Shown here piece by piece: positions 1 through 10,320 of a stretch of 64,000 nt of DNA (positions are counted from its first letter, which is position 1; the number at the start of each line of letters is the position of its first letter). Origin of the DNA: Ignavibacteriaceae bacterium (GTDB lineage: Bacteria > Bacteroidota > Ignavibacteria > Ignavibacteriales > Ignavibacteriaceae); NCBI GenBank assembly GCA_020848375.1, contig JADLAF010000041.1:1-64000 (forward strand), given 5' to 3'. Below the pieces are notes generated by a model. That model searched no databases. It saw only the letters and a list, made by a program, of their open reading frames with translations, and was not told the DNA's origin. The position numbers and the translations under genes were made by a program.

Positions 1-1140
1 CGGATATATTACCGGCATCTGCAGTCCGAACTCCTCATATAATACAGAAACCTGAGCGAAATAGCTAACTTCTCCCGGACCGCCGACATAAAACGCTGTG
101 GAGAAAAGGAAATCCTGGCAGACTGGTCTCAATAAAACGTTCGGGCTGAAGAGTCCCGGGTTGTTTTCGATGGTGTTGAGCAGTTCATCTTTTGTGGCTG
201 CGAATTTTTTTCTTCTGAGGCGGAATCCGCCGTTCTCATCCGGTTCGAGCGCAAAGCGTTCATTATCCTGCTTCATGAAAAGATTGACCGGTCTGATTTT
301 CACCTGTGCATGATACTCCTCATCCAGTTTAGCAGAAACACGGATGAGTTTTTCCATGTGGGTGCGGTAGTTTTCAATCTCGTTTTTGAATACCGGTTTG
401 AGGAGTTCCTTTACACGAGGGTCTATCGGGTCGAAGATAATGAGTCCCTTCTCATCAAAGAGCTCAAACATGAGTGCCTTAAATGCTTCCTTAAAACTAT
501 TACCAGGGAAATAAGCGGAACGGAGCAACCCCATCAGACGTTCTTTAAAATCGGTGTTGCGCAGATTTTTGTCCAGCTCATCAAAGAGCTGATATATCTG
601 ATCGTCAAACCTGATTTCTCCCACGGTCATGCGTTTGTCTGGTCCGGCAAGTTCGGATGGATAGAGGAGTCGTACAGTCTGACCTGCCTCGTCAAAAATC
701 TGTACAAAATCCACTTCATCAATATCATGGTCATCCCCCTCAAGCCAGAAAAGTGGAATAAAGCTGTATTCAGGATATTCTGAAGCAAGCTGCTCGGCCA
801 GTTTTATAGAGGTAATAGTCTTGTAAAACGTATAGAGGGGTCCGCCGAACATCCCAAGCTGCTGCCCTGTGGTTACGAACAGGGTATTTTTTTTGTCCAG
901 AAGATTCAGGTTATGGAATGTCTTAAGCGATGGGGTTAATTTTTTATATTGGGAAGTAATTATTTGCTTAAGAGCGGCTGCATGCGGACGCTGTGCGGCG
1001 GCTATTTTCTGAAATAAAGCAGGGAAACTCTCCGCCTGGCGGTAATCCGCTGCAAAATAATTGCTTAATTTTTGATAATTTTCAATGTAATCTGTATAAA
1101 GTTTTGAAAAACCATCAATTTCAGAGAATTTTACAGGCAT
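1..1140 (-). CDS. bshC: Bacillithiol biosynthesis cysteine-adding enzyme BshC (partial, runs off left edge)
   Basis: Reverse-strand translation from ATG at 1140: MPVKFSEIDGFSKLYTDYIENYQKLSNYFAADYRQAE...FVTTGQQLGMFGGPLYTFYKTITSIKLAEQ...FIPLFWLEGDDHDIDEVDF..., open to position 1. The TGQQ.GlFgGPLyt and W.E.eDHD.dEv motifs are BshC-like. Not in the supplied ORF track (edge-truncated). Confidence 0.88.
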   Translation of the reverse strand, partial: MPVKFSEIDGFSKLYTDYIENYQKLSNYFAADYRQAESFPALFQKIAAAQRPHAAALKQIITSQYKKLTPSLKTFHNLNLLDKKNTLFVTTGQQLGMFGGPLYTFYKTITSIKLAEQLASEYPEYSFIPLFWLEGDDHDIDEVDFVQIFDEAGQTVRLLYPSELAGPDKRMTVGEIRFDDQIYQLFDELDKNLRNTDFKERLMGLLRSAYFPGNSFKEAFKALMFELFDEKGLIIFDPIDPRVKELLKPVFKNEIENYRTHMEKLIRVSAKLDEEYHAQVKIRPVNLFMKQDNERFALEPDENGGFRLRRKKFAATKDELLNTIENNPGLFSPNVLLRPVCQDFLFSTAFYVGGPGEVSYFAQVSVLYEEFGLQMPVIYP

Positions 1141-1243
1141 TATCCGGCTCTAATTTTTGAAAAACAATCCTGTAAATGTAACCAAATAGAATGACAGACC
1201 GAGCAGTCAGAACACATCCGAAACACTCTCCAGGGCGGGTTTT

Positions 1244-2218
1244 TTGAGATCTTTCGTTCAACAAATTCTCAGAAGTATCCCCCGCCATAAGGGAAAATGG
1301 ATTCTCGGAGTGAAACTTGTTGCAACCATCTGGTTAGTGAGCTTTCTTACCGGAAAGGTGGGAGGAGTTAATCTGTGGGAGGTAATAAAATCCGCCGATA
1401 TGGGTTTTATGGCCTTAGCCGTTCTGCTGATGTTCCCAAACATTACTCTTCAGTTTCTGAAATGGAAGTTCCTTGCCGAGCAGGTCATCAGGGCACGGGA
1501 AGACGCGGCGCTTGGTAAGGCATTTTTTATGGGGATTTTATTTGGTTCTTTTACTCCGGGGCGGCTTGGGGAGTACCTTGGCAGGAAGCTTGCCATGAAA
1601 GATGAAGGGTTGCTTGAAATTACCATCGTAACCTTTCTTGATAAGATATTTAATCTGTTTTTTGTGGCTGGCATCGGGGTACTCTCGCTCACTCTCTATC
1701 TGTACGTGACTATTGAAGTACCTGCACTGGCGGCAACTGCACTGTTTGTAACCATTGCTCTCCTTGTTTTCATGTTTATGCATCTGCTCATCAGCGATAT
1801 CTGGTGGAATAATGCAGTGGTGAAATATATCTCACGTTTCAGGTTTCTCAAACAATACCGTGAGCGTTTCCTGATTCTTAAGGATTTGGACAAAAGTCTT
1901 ATTAACCGTCTGATGCTTTTTTCAGGCGGGATATATATCATTATCCTGCTTCAGTACGCTATTCTGGTAATGTCATTCAGCGGAGAAATGGATTTTCTGA
2001 ACTACGTCTGGGGAGCTTCACTGTTCTTTTACACAAAAGCTTTTATTCCGGCGTTCACCTGGGGGGAGCTCGGTGTGAGGGAAGCGGTTTCAATTTTTTA
2101 CTTATCCTCATTCGGTCTTTCGGAAGCAGTCGGGTTTAACTCCTCATTATTTCTTTTTCTTATAAATATATTTCTTCCTTCACTACCCGGAATCTGGTTT
2201 CTGCTGAGAAACAAATAA
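1244..2218 (+). CDS. Lysylphosphatidylglycerol synthase TM-region / UPF0104 family membrane protein
   Basis: 324 aa, multiple TM segments, FTPGRLGEYLGR motif typical of the LPG_synthase_TM family. Confidence 0.75.
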   Translation: MRSFVQQILRSIPRHKGKWILGVKLVATIWLVSFLTGKVGGVNLWEVIKSADMGFMALAVLLMFPNITLQFLKWKFLAEQVIRAREDAALGKAFFMGILFGSFTPGRLGEYLGRKLAMKDEGLLEITIVTFLDKIFNLFFVAGIGVLSLTLYLYVTIEVPALAATALFVTIALLVFMFMHLLISDIWWNNAVVKYISRFRFLKQYRERFLILKDLDKSLINRLMLFSGGIYIIILLQYAILVMSFSGEMDFLNYVWGASLFFYTKAFIPAFTWGELGVREAVSIFYLSSFGLSEAVGFNSSLFLFLINIFLPSLPGIWFLLRNK

Positions 2219-3343
2219 ATGGATTACCTCATTCTTTCGGCGGGTATTCTGCTCATTTACTATTTTCTGTTTTTATTCCGGATATATCGGGGGTTGAAGA
2301 TTTTAAGAAAGAAGCAGAACAAAAAAACAGTAACTGCATTGGCAAAAGTTTCCGTTGTGGTTCCCTTCAGGAATGAAGAGAAAAATCTCTCCCGTCTTTT
2401 TTCATCACTTGAAAACCAGACTTACCCTCGTGAACAGTTTGAAGTGATTTTGGTTGATGATCATTCCAATGATAGTTCAATAGAAAAAATTAAATCCTGC
2501 ATGGGTAAACTTGATGTAAAACTTCTTCAACTGAAGCGTGACCAATCCGGTAAGAAAAGAGCAATCACTCTGGGTGTGTTAAATGCAGCAGGTGAAATTA
2601 TCGCTGGTACGGATGCTGACTGCGTTCATGCACCTGGCTGGCTTGAATCATTAGCGGGCGGATTTGATGATAAAACCGGTCTTGTAACAGGTCCGGTTAC
2701 ATTAGAGTCGGATGGTACTCTGGCACATCAGATGCAGATGCTTGAACACGCGGGGTTGTCACTTTCAGGAGCCGGGCTGATTGCAACGGGGCATCCGGTT
2801 ATTTGCAGCGGTGCAAACATCGCTTACAGAAAATCGCTGTTTGAAAAGATCAATGGGTTTGATTCAAAGAACACACTTACCTCAGGTGATGATGAACAGT
2901 TAATGCATAAAATCTATTACCGGGAGCGGCAGGGTGTTACATTTCTTCTCGATAAAAACTGCCTGGTTACAACCAGAGCCGAGAGCAGAGCAGGAGATTT
3001 CCTTCAGCAGAGAAGAAGATGGGCAAGCAAGAGCTTTAATTACCGTCCGCAAACAATACTACTGCTGACACCGCTCTTTCTATTTTTTGCGTGCCTGATC
3101 GTTCTTTTAATTTACGCAGTAACTTTCCCGGCAGTATATTTATCTGCGTTTCTTGTGATGCTGCTTGTTAAAACGGCGGCAGACTACGGAATCCTGTCTC
3201 AGGGAGTTCCCATATATATGAAAAAATTTGCTGCAGGGAGTCTGCTTATTGCTGAAATTTTGCACCCATTGTATATTGTTTTTTCTGTGTTTGCCGGAGT
3301 ATTTTCCGGCTTTAACTGGAAGAACAGGGTTCACAAAAAGTAA
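2219..3343 (+). CDS. Glycosyltransferase family 2, membrane-associated
   Basis: VSVVVPFRNEEKNLSRLFSSLENQTYP, DDHSND, GTDADC, QQRRRWASK (GT2 motifs); C-terminal TM helices. Confidence 0.88.
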   Translation: MDYLILSAGILLIYYFLFLFRIYRGLKILRKKQNKKTVTALAKVSVVVPFRNEEKNLSRLFSSLENQTYPREQFEVILVDDHSNDSSIEKIKSCMGKLDVKLLQLKRDQSGKKRAITLGVLNAAGEIIAGTDADCVHAPGWLESLAGGFDDKTGLVTGPVTLESDGTLAHQMQMLEHAGLSLSGAGLIATGHPVICSGANIAYRKSLFEKINGFDSKNTLTSGDDEQLMHKIYYRERQGVTFLLDKNCLVTTRAESRAGDFLQQRRRWASKSFNYRPQTILLLTPLFLFFACLIVLLIYAVTFPAVYLSAFLVMLLVKTAADYGILSQGVPIYMKKFAAGSLLIAEILHPLYIVFSVFAGVFSGFNWKNRVHKK

Positions 3344-3345
3344 TT

Positions 3346-3960
3346 ATGAAGCTGCCTGAATCTTTCATCGTACCTCCTGATTATATACGCAACCGGTTTA
3401 CAGAAACCATCTGGGAAACTACTGACGGATCTCTGCTTTTTACATTTGATGATGGTCCGTTTCCTGAAAGTACCGAGGTGATTTTAGAGTGGCTTGAAAC
3501 AAAAAGAATTCATGCTCTCTTTTTTGTTAACGGAACCGGGGACAGAGAGTGGATGAAAGAAATCGTACAGGGGGGGCACACTCTTGGAAATCATTTGTTT
3601 AATCATAGGCGTGCTTTGTTTATGAATGGGAAAGAAATTGAAGACTCCCTGCTCAGGACAAATCAAATTATTGAAGACATATCAGGCAAGGGATGTGAAT
3701 ATTTCCGTCCGCCTTACGGCATCCCTTTTGCGGGGATGGGCTCGATGATGAAAAAAACTGGGATGAAAATTATGATGTGGTCTCTGCTAAGCTGGGATTT
3801 CAGATACAACACCAAAAATGTATGCGAAATTATAAACCGGTATATATCGGCCGGTAAGATAATTGTATTCCATAATAATCTTCAGACTGTTTCAAAAATT
3901 ATTCCCATTCTTGAATATACTTCATTACAAATGGAAAAGCGTGGTCTGAGGTGCAGATGA
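3346..3960 (+). CDS. Polysaccharide deacetylase family protein (NodB-like)
   Basis: LLFTFDDGPFPESTEVIL, GNHLFNH, YFRPPYG motifs. Confidence 0.88.
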   Translation: MKLPESFIVPPDYIRNRFTETIWETTDGSLLFTFDDGPFPESTEVILEWLETKRIHALFFVNGTGDREWMKEIVQGGHTLGNHLFNHRRALFMNGKEIEDSLLRTNQIIEDISGKGCEYFRPPYGIPFAGMGSMMKKTGMKIMMWSLLSWDFRYNTKNVCEIINRYISAGKIIVFHNNLQTVSKIIPILEYTSLQMEKRGLRCR

Positions 3961-5057
3961 CCGGATATATGCCCGAGTTGATTCTGATTTCTGTTACGGG
4001 GCTTTACCTGCTGCTGATGTTGATTGCAATTTTTGGCTTACTGAAAAAACAGAAGGTCAGAGCACAGTATTCAGTTTTTGTTTCGGTGATAGTACCTGCC
4101 CGTAACGAAGCCGGAAATATTGGGAATTGTATAGAATCACTGCTCAAACAAAATTATCCGCCCCATCTTTATGAACTCATCATTGTGAATGACGGTTCAG
4201 AAGATCAGACGGCAGAAACAGTGCGTATTTATCAGCAGAAGGATAAAAGAGTCATCCTGCTTGACTGTCTGGCGGATAGTTTACTTCCACCTGGTAAGTC
4301 GCGCGCGCTCGAAACCGGACTCCGGGCGGCAAAAGGAGAAGTTATTTTTAACACGGATGCAGACTGTGACGTCTCAGAAGACTGGCTTTCTGAGACTCTG
4401 GCATTTTACAGTGATGAAATTTCAATGGTGAACGGGGTAACACTACCTGAAGGGGACGGCTGGTTTAACGGGGTTCAGACACTTGATTTTGCCTTTTTAC
4501 ACGGGGTCGCTGCCGGATTCTCAGGAGCAGGACTCCCGCTGGCGGGGATGGGGAATAATATGTCCTACAGGAAAGACATTTATCAGAAGACAGGCGGATT
4601 TGAGAAACTGGGGTTCTCAATTACAGAGGATTTTCAGCTTACTCGCGCGATTTTAAATATTGGGGGGCGAGTCAGACATATTGCTTCACACAAAACCTTA
4701 GTGGTCACAAAACCGGTTGATACGATTGGCGGACTTTACAGTCAAAAGAAGCGTTGGGCTGCCGGCGGGATTAAAAGTCCACCCTTTTTTTATCTTTTGT
4801 TTTTTGCTGCCTGGCTTGCTAATGTGGCGACTCTGATTTTTCCGTTCATTGGCGCAGGGGGCTGGCTACTGTTACCTGTTGTCAGGTTCCTGGCTGATTT
4901 CCTGGTTATCTGGATGGTAATGAAGAAGGTAAAAATATGGGGAAAATTGAGATATTTTCTCCTCTTTGAGTTATATTTGTCAGCTTATGTATTGATTTTT
5001 CCACTGATTATCCCTTTTTCAAAGGTTGTCCGGTGGAAAGGCAGAATCTTCCGTTAA
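3951..5057 (+). CDS. Glycosyltransferase family 2
   Basis: VSVIVPARNEAGNIGNCIESLLKQNYP, NDGSEDQT, NTDADCDV, QKKRWAAG; C-terminal TM helices. Confidence 0.88.
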   Translation: MQMTGYMPELILISVTGLYLLLMLIAIFGLLKKQKVRAQYSVFVSVIVPARNEAGNIGNCIESLLKQNYPPHLYELIIVNDGSEDQTAETVRIYQQKDKRVILLDCLADSLLPPGKSRALETGLRAAKGEVIFNTDADCDVSEDWLSETLAFYSDEISMVNGVTLPEGDGWFNGVQTLDFAFLHGVAAGFSGAGLPLAGMGNNMSYRKDIYQKTGGFEKLGFSITEDFQLTRAILNIGGRVRHIASHKTLVVTKPVDTIGGLYSQKKRWAAGGIKSPPFFYLLFFAAWLANVATLIFPFIGAGGWLLLPVVRFLADFLVIWMVMKKVKIWGKLRYFLLFELYLSAYVLIFPLIIPFSKVVRWKGRIFR

Positions 5058-5075
5058 TTTTTCAAACACTACTTA

Positions 5076-5915
5076 ATGATCAAAATATTCGTAGTCACAG
5101 TTCTTATTTACACAGGATTAAACCAGGGCACTTTTTCTCAAGACAAAACAACTTATTTCCCGCAGGGAATTTCTTTTAAGCCGCTCTATAGTAATCTTCT
5201 TGAAGCCAGAGCAGGCAGCTCATTTATGCTTGGTGAGAACCGGTTGCGGTTAGATATAGGTACCTCAGCAGATTTCCTGCTGATGAACTTCAAAGGCGGA
5301 GAAAAATTTTCCTTCGGAGGGGATTTCTTTACCTGGACCCGGTTAAGAAAAAATGATGATTTTAAGTTTCCTGTCATGGCAGTGGATTATTTATTTGGCT
5401 TAAACGCTTCCTATCTGTTTAAGATTGCTGATCGTGATGCCGGAGTTCGTTTCAGATTCAGCCACATAAGTGCTCATCTGGTTGACGGTCAGTTTGATGA
5501 TAAAGCGCTGCTCTGGCGTGAAGGTGAACTTCCGTTTGTTTACAGCCGGGAGTTTATCGAAGTTTTTCCTGCCGTTTACCTTAATCAGTCATTCCGGGTT
5601 TATGGGGGAGTTACGTATATATTCCATACTATACCGCAGGAAGTAAAGCCGTTCATTTTTCAGGTAGGGGCCGAAAAATATTTCAGTGAACTAAATCTGG
5701 GTTCAGTTACCCCGTTTCTTCTTTATGGATTTAAACTTGCGGGAAACTCTGCTTATACAGGTCATCAGAATATAACGGCAGGTGTCAAATTAGGCAGCAT
5801 TTCAGGAGGCGGACTTTCACTTTATTACAATTATATGTCAGGCAATAGTCTTCATGGTATGTTCTATTATAAACAGGAATCGTATTCTTCAGTCGGTTTT
5901 AACGTAGATTTATAA
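5076..5915 (+). CDS. Putative outer-membrane protein, DUF1207-like
   Basis: Signal-like N-terminus; FPQGISFKPLYSNLLEARAGSSF start and beta-rich C-terminal half; family assignment by memory. Confidence 0.5.
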   Translation: MIKIFVVTVLIYTGLNQGTFSQDKTTYFPQGISFKPLYSNLLEARAGSSFMLGENRLRLDIGTSADFLLMNFKGGEKFSFGGDFFTWTRLRKNDDFKFPVMAVDYLFGLNASYLFKIADRDAGVRFRFSHISAHLVDGQFDDKALLWREGELPFVYSREFIEVFPAVYLNQSFRVYGGVTYIFHTIPQEVKPFIFQVGAEKYFSELNLGSVTPFLLYGFKLAGNSAYTGHQNITAGVKLGSISGGGLSLYYNYMSGNSLHGMFYYKQESYSSVGFNVDL

Positions 5916-6913
5916 TGGAAGATTATCAGTCACAGGAGTATGACCGTTCAGCGGATGAAAAAAGGAAGCATAAGCAGGGGATATTTTATTCGCTGCTTTT
6001 ATTCAGTCTGACATTTGTCACAACAACATTTGCCGGAGTGGATTGGGTCGGCAGATCATCCTCTGTAATAGAACTTTCTGAGCTGTCAAAAGGACTCCCT
6101 TATTCACTTGCAATTCTTTTTGTTCTCGGTGTGCATGAGTTCGGTCACTATTTCGCTGCTATATATCATAAGGTCAAAACAAGTCTGCCGTATTTCATCC
6201 CCTTTTTGTCCTTTGAAGGGATATTCCTCAGTTTTGGAACCATGGGCGCGGTCATCCGCACACGTTCAGTTATATATACACGCAAAGCTCTTTTTGATAT
6301 CGGAGTTTACGGTCCCATTGCCGGATTTGCGGCCTGCCTCGGTGTCTATATATACGGCTTTATGACACTTCCCGGACCTGAATATCTTCTCGCCATACAT
6401 CCTGATTTCCTGTCGCCTGAGTACGGAAAGAATGCTCTCTCACTTGTGTTTGGTGATAACCTGATAACCATGATACTGCGCTCGGTTTTTGACAGACCGG
6501 GAGTGTTCATCCCTCCGATGTCTGAAATTTATCACTATCCGTACCTATGTGTGGGCTGGTTCGGGATGTTTGTTACATCAATGAACCTGATACCGGTCGG
6601 GCAACTGGATGGCGGTCATATCATCTATGGGATGTTTGGGTTGAGGAATCATAAAAAAATTGCGTCTGTGGCAATGATTTTTCTGATTATTATGGGAAGT
6701 CTCGGCGCGATCAGACAGTTTCTGTTACCTGAACTCACCATCGGCTGGGCTGGCTGGTTAGTCTGGGCCGGAATTCTTTATTTCGGCATTAAGGTGAATC
6801 ATCCCCCGGTACCGGATGACAGGCCGATTGATGCAAAAAGAATGGCTCTGGGGTATTTAGCCATACTGATATTCATTTTGACCTTTACACCAAGTCCGAT
6901 TTTAATTATATAG
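5915..6913 (+). CDS. Site-2 protease family / M50 membrane metalloprotease
   Basis: HEFGHY zinc motif and NLIPVGQLDGGH motif with TM helices. Confidence 0.88.
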   Translation: MEDYQSQEYDRSADEKRKHKQGIFYSLLLFSLTFVTTTFAGVDWVGRSSSVIELSELSKGLPYSLAILFVLGVHEFGHYFAAIYHKVKTSLPYFIPFLSFEGIFLSFGTMGAVIRTRSVIYTRKALFDIGVYGPIAGFAACLGVYIYGFMTLPGPEYLLAIHPDFLSPEYGKNALSLVFGDNLITMILRSVFDRPGVFIPPMSEIYHYPYLCVGWFGMFVTSMNLIPVGQLDGGHIIYGMFGLRNHKKIASVAMIFLIIMGSLGAIRQFLLPELTIGWAGWLVWAGILYFGIKVNHPPVPDDRPIDAKRMALGYLAILIFILTFTPSPILII

Positions 6914-6917
6914 CAGA

Positions 6918-7706
6918 ATGAAAAGAGTATTCTCATTACTTCTCCTCGCGACCGTCTATTTTGCTGGCTGCGATAAGGATTTCTCCGGGACAATTGACCC
7001 GCAGGCAGACTCGCCATCGGTAACCTCACTTTCAGCCATTGGAACTTTCATCAGAACCCCTGAAGATAGTGTAATAACGGTTAAACTACAACTTGCACAG
7101 TTTGGAAATGTTGCCACCGTTTGGGCTGAGGTTTATAATCCACAGAACATTAAGATAGCACCTTTTCCACTAACACTATATGATGATGGCAATACGCAGG
7201 TCGGAGATGCTGCAGCTTTTGACGGCATCTATACAAACCTTCTGATATTCAGTCAGACTCATCTGAACGGCAGCTATCGTATTGAGTATTATATATCCTT
7301 ACGGTCTGGTGAGTCAAGAAAAGCAGGTTCAGAAAGTTTTATTTTTAATAACGGAGCTGCAAATGTTGCACCTCTTATAAACCGGGTTATTGCGCCTGAT
7401 ACAATTACTGTAACCGGTGTATTTCCATTCATTCTGGCAGCCGAGGTTGCAGACTCAAACGGTGCGGGAGACATTGAAAGGGTTTACTTTCAGACATTCA
7501 GACCGGATGGCTCGACAAACGGGTTTCAGTTCGAAATGAATGACCGGGGGATTGAGGGGGATGCAACACCCGGAGACGGTATCTGGTCACGCGGAATTCA
7601 GGTTGACAGCACCAATCAAAAAGGTACGTATCGCTTTGAATTCAAAGCACGTGACAGAGGAAAATTAAACAGCACTCCGGTAAACTATTTTATTACGATC
7701 AGATGA
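6918..7706 (+). CDS. Predicted lipoprotein with Ig-like/choice-of-anchor-type repeats
   Basis: Lipobox-like YFAGC; repeated ...LYDDGNTQVGDAAAFDGIY / MNDRGIEGDATPGDGIWS motifs. Confidence 0.6.
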   Translation: MKRVFSLLLLATVYFAGCDKDFSGTIDPQADSPSVTSLSAIGTFIRTPEDSVITVKLQLAQFGNVATVWAEVYNPQNIKIAPFPLTLYDDGNTQVGDAAAFDGIYTNLLIFSQTHLNGSYRIEYYISLRSGESRKAGSESFIFNNGAANVAPLINRVIAPDTITVTGVFPFILAAEVADSNGAGDIERVYFQTFRPDGSTNGFQFEMNDRGIEGDATPGDGIWSRGIQVDSTNQKGTYRFEFKARDRGKLNSTPVNYFITIR

Positions 7707-9325
7707 ACCGAATAGCTTTATTATTTTTAATTATATATACGATAAATTACGCTCAGAGCGGACCCGGTAATTTTTATCTGCAGTCAGATGAGCAATTTGG
7801 CAAGTACTATCTTGATGAAAAACCGCTTTCGAACGGGATAAACGATCTTCTGGTGGTCGGAGATACTGTGTGGCTTGCTACAACAAGAGGACTCAGCCGG
7901 ACAACGGATAAAGGTGCAAGCTGGAAAAATTATTTCGGTACTGCCGAGTTTGGTTCTGAGAGTGTTACAGCCCTGGCTTATGACAAAGCGACAGGCACAA
8001 TCTGGGCCTCAACCGCGCATACCAGAGAAATCACTGGTCAGCGTCTGCCCGAAGGAAGCGGAATACGCGTCAGTTCTGATAATGGTGTTACCTGGCTGAA
8101 CATCCCTCAGCCGCTTGACAGTGAAACTGATACGGTGGAGATATACGGCGTGAATTCACTCCGGGCTTTGCCAGTTACGGTTGCAGTGCAGAATATCATC
8201 TATGATATAGCAATTACAAAGAATACTGTCTGGATTGCCGCTTTTGCTGGAGGGATTCGGAAAAGCAGAATAGACAGTCTCCTGGTTAACTCTTCCAGAA
8301 AATGGGACAGAGTTATTATTCCTCCGGACGGACTGAATGCAGTGCATCCGGATTCAGTATATAACTTTTGTATAACACCTGTTGCAGGCAGATTCTGCAG
8401 TGACAATAACCTTAATTACCGCGCATTTTCCATTATTGCCATTAATGACTCTGTTGTATATACCGGAACGGCCGGTGGTATTAATAAAACCAGGGATGCA
8501 TTACTTGCTGAGACGAGCAATAATCTCCGCTGGGAAAAATATAGCCATCAGAATCAGACCAATCCCATTAGCGGAAATTTTATTGTTGCAATGAACTATG
8601 CACATTCAACTAATACCCTGTGGGCTGCCACCTGGAAAGCTGAGGGAGTCACTGAATTTTACGGAGTGAGTGCATCTACTGACGGAGGAATGAACTGGAG
8701 TACCAGTCTTCGTGATGAAAAAGTTCACAATTTCACTAATTTTTCATCCCGCGTCATCGCTGCAGCGGATAACGGTCCGTTTCGTACTTACGATGGTGGG
8801 ATGTCATGGCTGCTTCCGGTAAACATAACTGATTCAGAAACAAAAATTAAACTTCAGACAACAGCGTTTTATTCTGCCGGTTATAATAACGGGGGTAATG
8901 AACTCTGGCTTGGTTCTGATGACGGATTGGTATTAAATACCGGTATTGGAGATCTCTGGCCGAACAACTGGAAAGTATTTTTTGCATCGCAGAAACTGGA
9001 ATCCCGGTCGGCAACATACGCGTTCCCTAATCCTTTTTCTCCCAAAGTTGAAACCTGTAAGATTAAATATTCAACAGGCGGTGCGAGGGCTGCTGTTACC
9101 ATAAGGATATATAATTCAGGAATGCAATATATACGGACCGTAATTCAGAATGCAGAACGGGGGGACGTAATTCACACCATTGATAAAAATGATCCCGCCG
9201 GGGTTATTGATTACTGGGACGGAAGGGATGACCAGGGGAATACGGTTGCTAACGGAGTCTATTTTTATACTGTAGAAATAAACGGCGGGGAAGCCCAGTT
9301 CGGAAAGATTATGGTGCTGCAATGA
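7703..9325 (+). CDS. Secreted propeller-repeat protein with C-terminal FlgD-like domain
   Basis: Signal peptide; repeated TxxGGINKT/SxDxGxxW-type repeats; C-terminus YWDGRDDQGNTVANGVYFYTVEING. Confidence 0.7.
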   Translation: MNRIALLFLIIYTINYAQSGPGNFYLQSDEQFGKYYLDEKPLSNGINDLLVVGDTVWLATTRGLSRTTDKGASWKNYFGTAEFGSESVTALAYDKATGTIWASTAHTREITGQRLPEGSGIRVSSDNGVTWLNIPQPLDSETDTVEIYGVNSLRALPVTVAVQNIIYDIAITKNTVWIAAFAGGIRKSRIDSLLVNSSRKWDRVIIPPDGLNAVHPDSVYNFCITPVAGRFCSDNNLNYRAFSIIAINDSVVYTGTAGGINKTRDALLAETSNNLRWEKYSHQNQTNPISGNFIVAMNYAHSTNTLWAATWKAEGVTEFYGVSASTDGGMNWSTSLRDEKVHNFTNFSSRVIAAADNGPFRTYDGGMSWLLPVNITDSETKIKLQTTAFYSAGYNNGGNELWLGSDDGLVLNTGIGDLWPNNWKVFFASQKLESRSATYAFPNPFSPKVETCKIKYSTGGARAAVTIRIYNSGMQYIRTVIQNAERGDVIHTIDKNDPAGVIDYWDGRDDQGNTVANGVYFYTVEINGGEAQFGKIMVLQ

Positions 9326-10317
9326 AAAAGTTTATTCTGAGCATGATTATTATGGCTGTATCTGTTATGGCTCAGCCACAAATGGAAAGAACTAATTCTG
9401 CACCGGGTGAGTTCTCACGTTACGGCTTCGGAGCAAGAGGTATAGCAATGGGGAATTCAATCTCCGCACTAAAATCTGGTAATCTGACTTCATATTACAA
9501 TCCTGCACTGGTTGTATTTCAAAAAGATAACCATACATCTCTTTCAGGCGCAGCACTCTCTTATGACAGAATGCTTAACTCATTAGGATTCACCCGAAGA
9601 TTTGAGTTTTTTGCAAAGGATGATACCTCTGAAAACAGAAAGCCCAGATCAACAGCCGGAATTTCTGCCGGAATTATAAATTTTGGAATTTCCGCAATTG
9701 ACGGAAGAGATAATCAGGGATTAAAGACAGAGGATTTGTCTGTCTCTGAAAACCAGTTCTTTCTTGCGTTTGCTAATAAATTTTCTGAAAAAATCTCTGC
9801 GGGGGTGGCAGTTAAATTCTATTATTATGATTTATATGACAAAGCCACAACAAACAGTCTGGGCTTTGATATCGGTATTGTATATACCTATTCGGATAAT
9901 CTCAGTTTTGCTGCGGTGATACAGGATATAAATTCATCATATAAGTGGGACACATCGGAGTTATACGGAAATTCAGGGACAACAACGACTGATCGTTTCC
10001 CCGTTGCTAAGAAGTTTAGTTTTGCATATAAATTTGCAGATTTACCAGTCTATATGACAGCGGAATATGAGTTTAACAACATGGAGAGAAAATTGCTTAG
10101 ATTCGGCGGGGAGTACAATATTATACCTGAGCTTACGCTAAGGGCAGGGTTAGATAAATGGCACATTAAAAACTCAGATGAGTCTTCATTGCCTTCATTC
10201 GGCTTTAGTTATAATTTTGAACTTGCAGGAATCCGCTCCGGAGTTGAATACGCAGTTTTGCCGGAACAGTTCTCCGGTAGTTTGCGCCACTTTTTTGGAA
10301 TCTCATTAAATTTTTAA
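9322..10317 (+). CDS. PorV/PorQ-like outer-membrane beta-barrel protein
   Basis: GFGARGIAMGNSISALKSGNLTSYYNPALV motif; signal peptide; terminal aromatic residue. Confidence 0.65.
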   Translation: MKKFILSMIIMAVSVMAQPQMERTNSAPGEFSRYGFGARGIAMGNSISALKSGNLTSYYNPALVVFQKDNHTSLSGAALSYDRMLNSLGFTRRFEFFAKDDTSENRKPRSTAGISAGIINFGISAIDGRDNQGLKTEDLSVSENQFFLAFANKFSEKISAGVAVKFYYYDLYDKATTNSLGFDIGIVYTYSDNLSFAAVIQDINSSYKWDTSELYGNSGTTTTDRFPVAKKFSFAYKFADLPVYMTAEYEFNNMERKLLRFGGEYNIIPELTLRAGLDKWHIKNSDESSLPSFGFSYNFELAGIRSGVEYAVLPEQFSGSLRHFFGISLNF

Positions 10318-10320
10318 CTG

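Noticed and set aside
98-783. ORFs 98..313 and 310..783 on the + strand
   Set aside because: They lie antisense inside the convincing bshC frame and have no recognisable family features.
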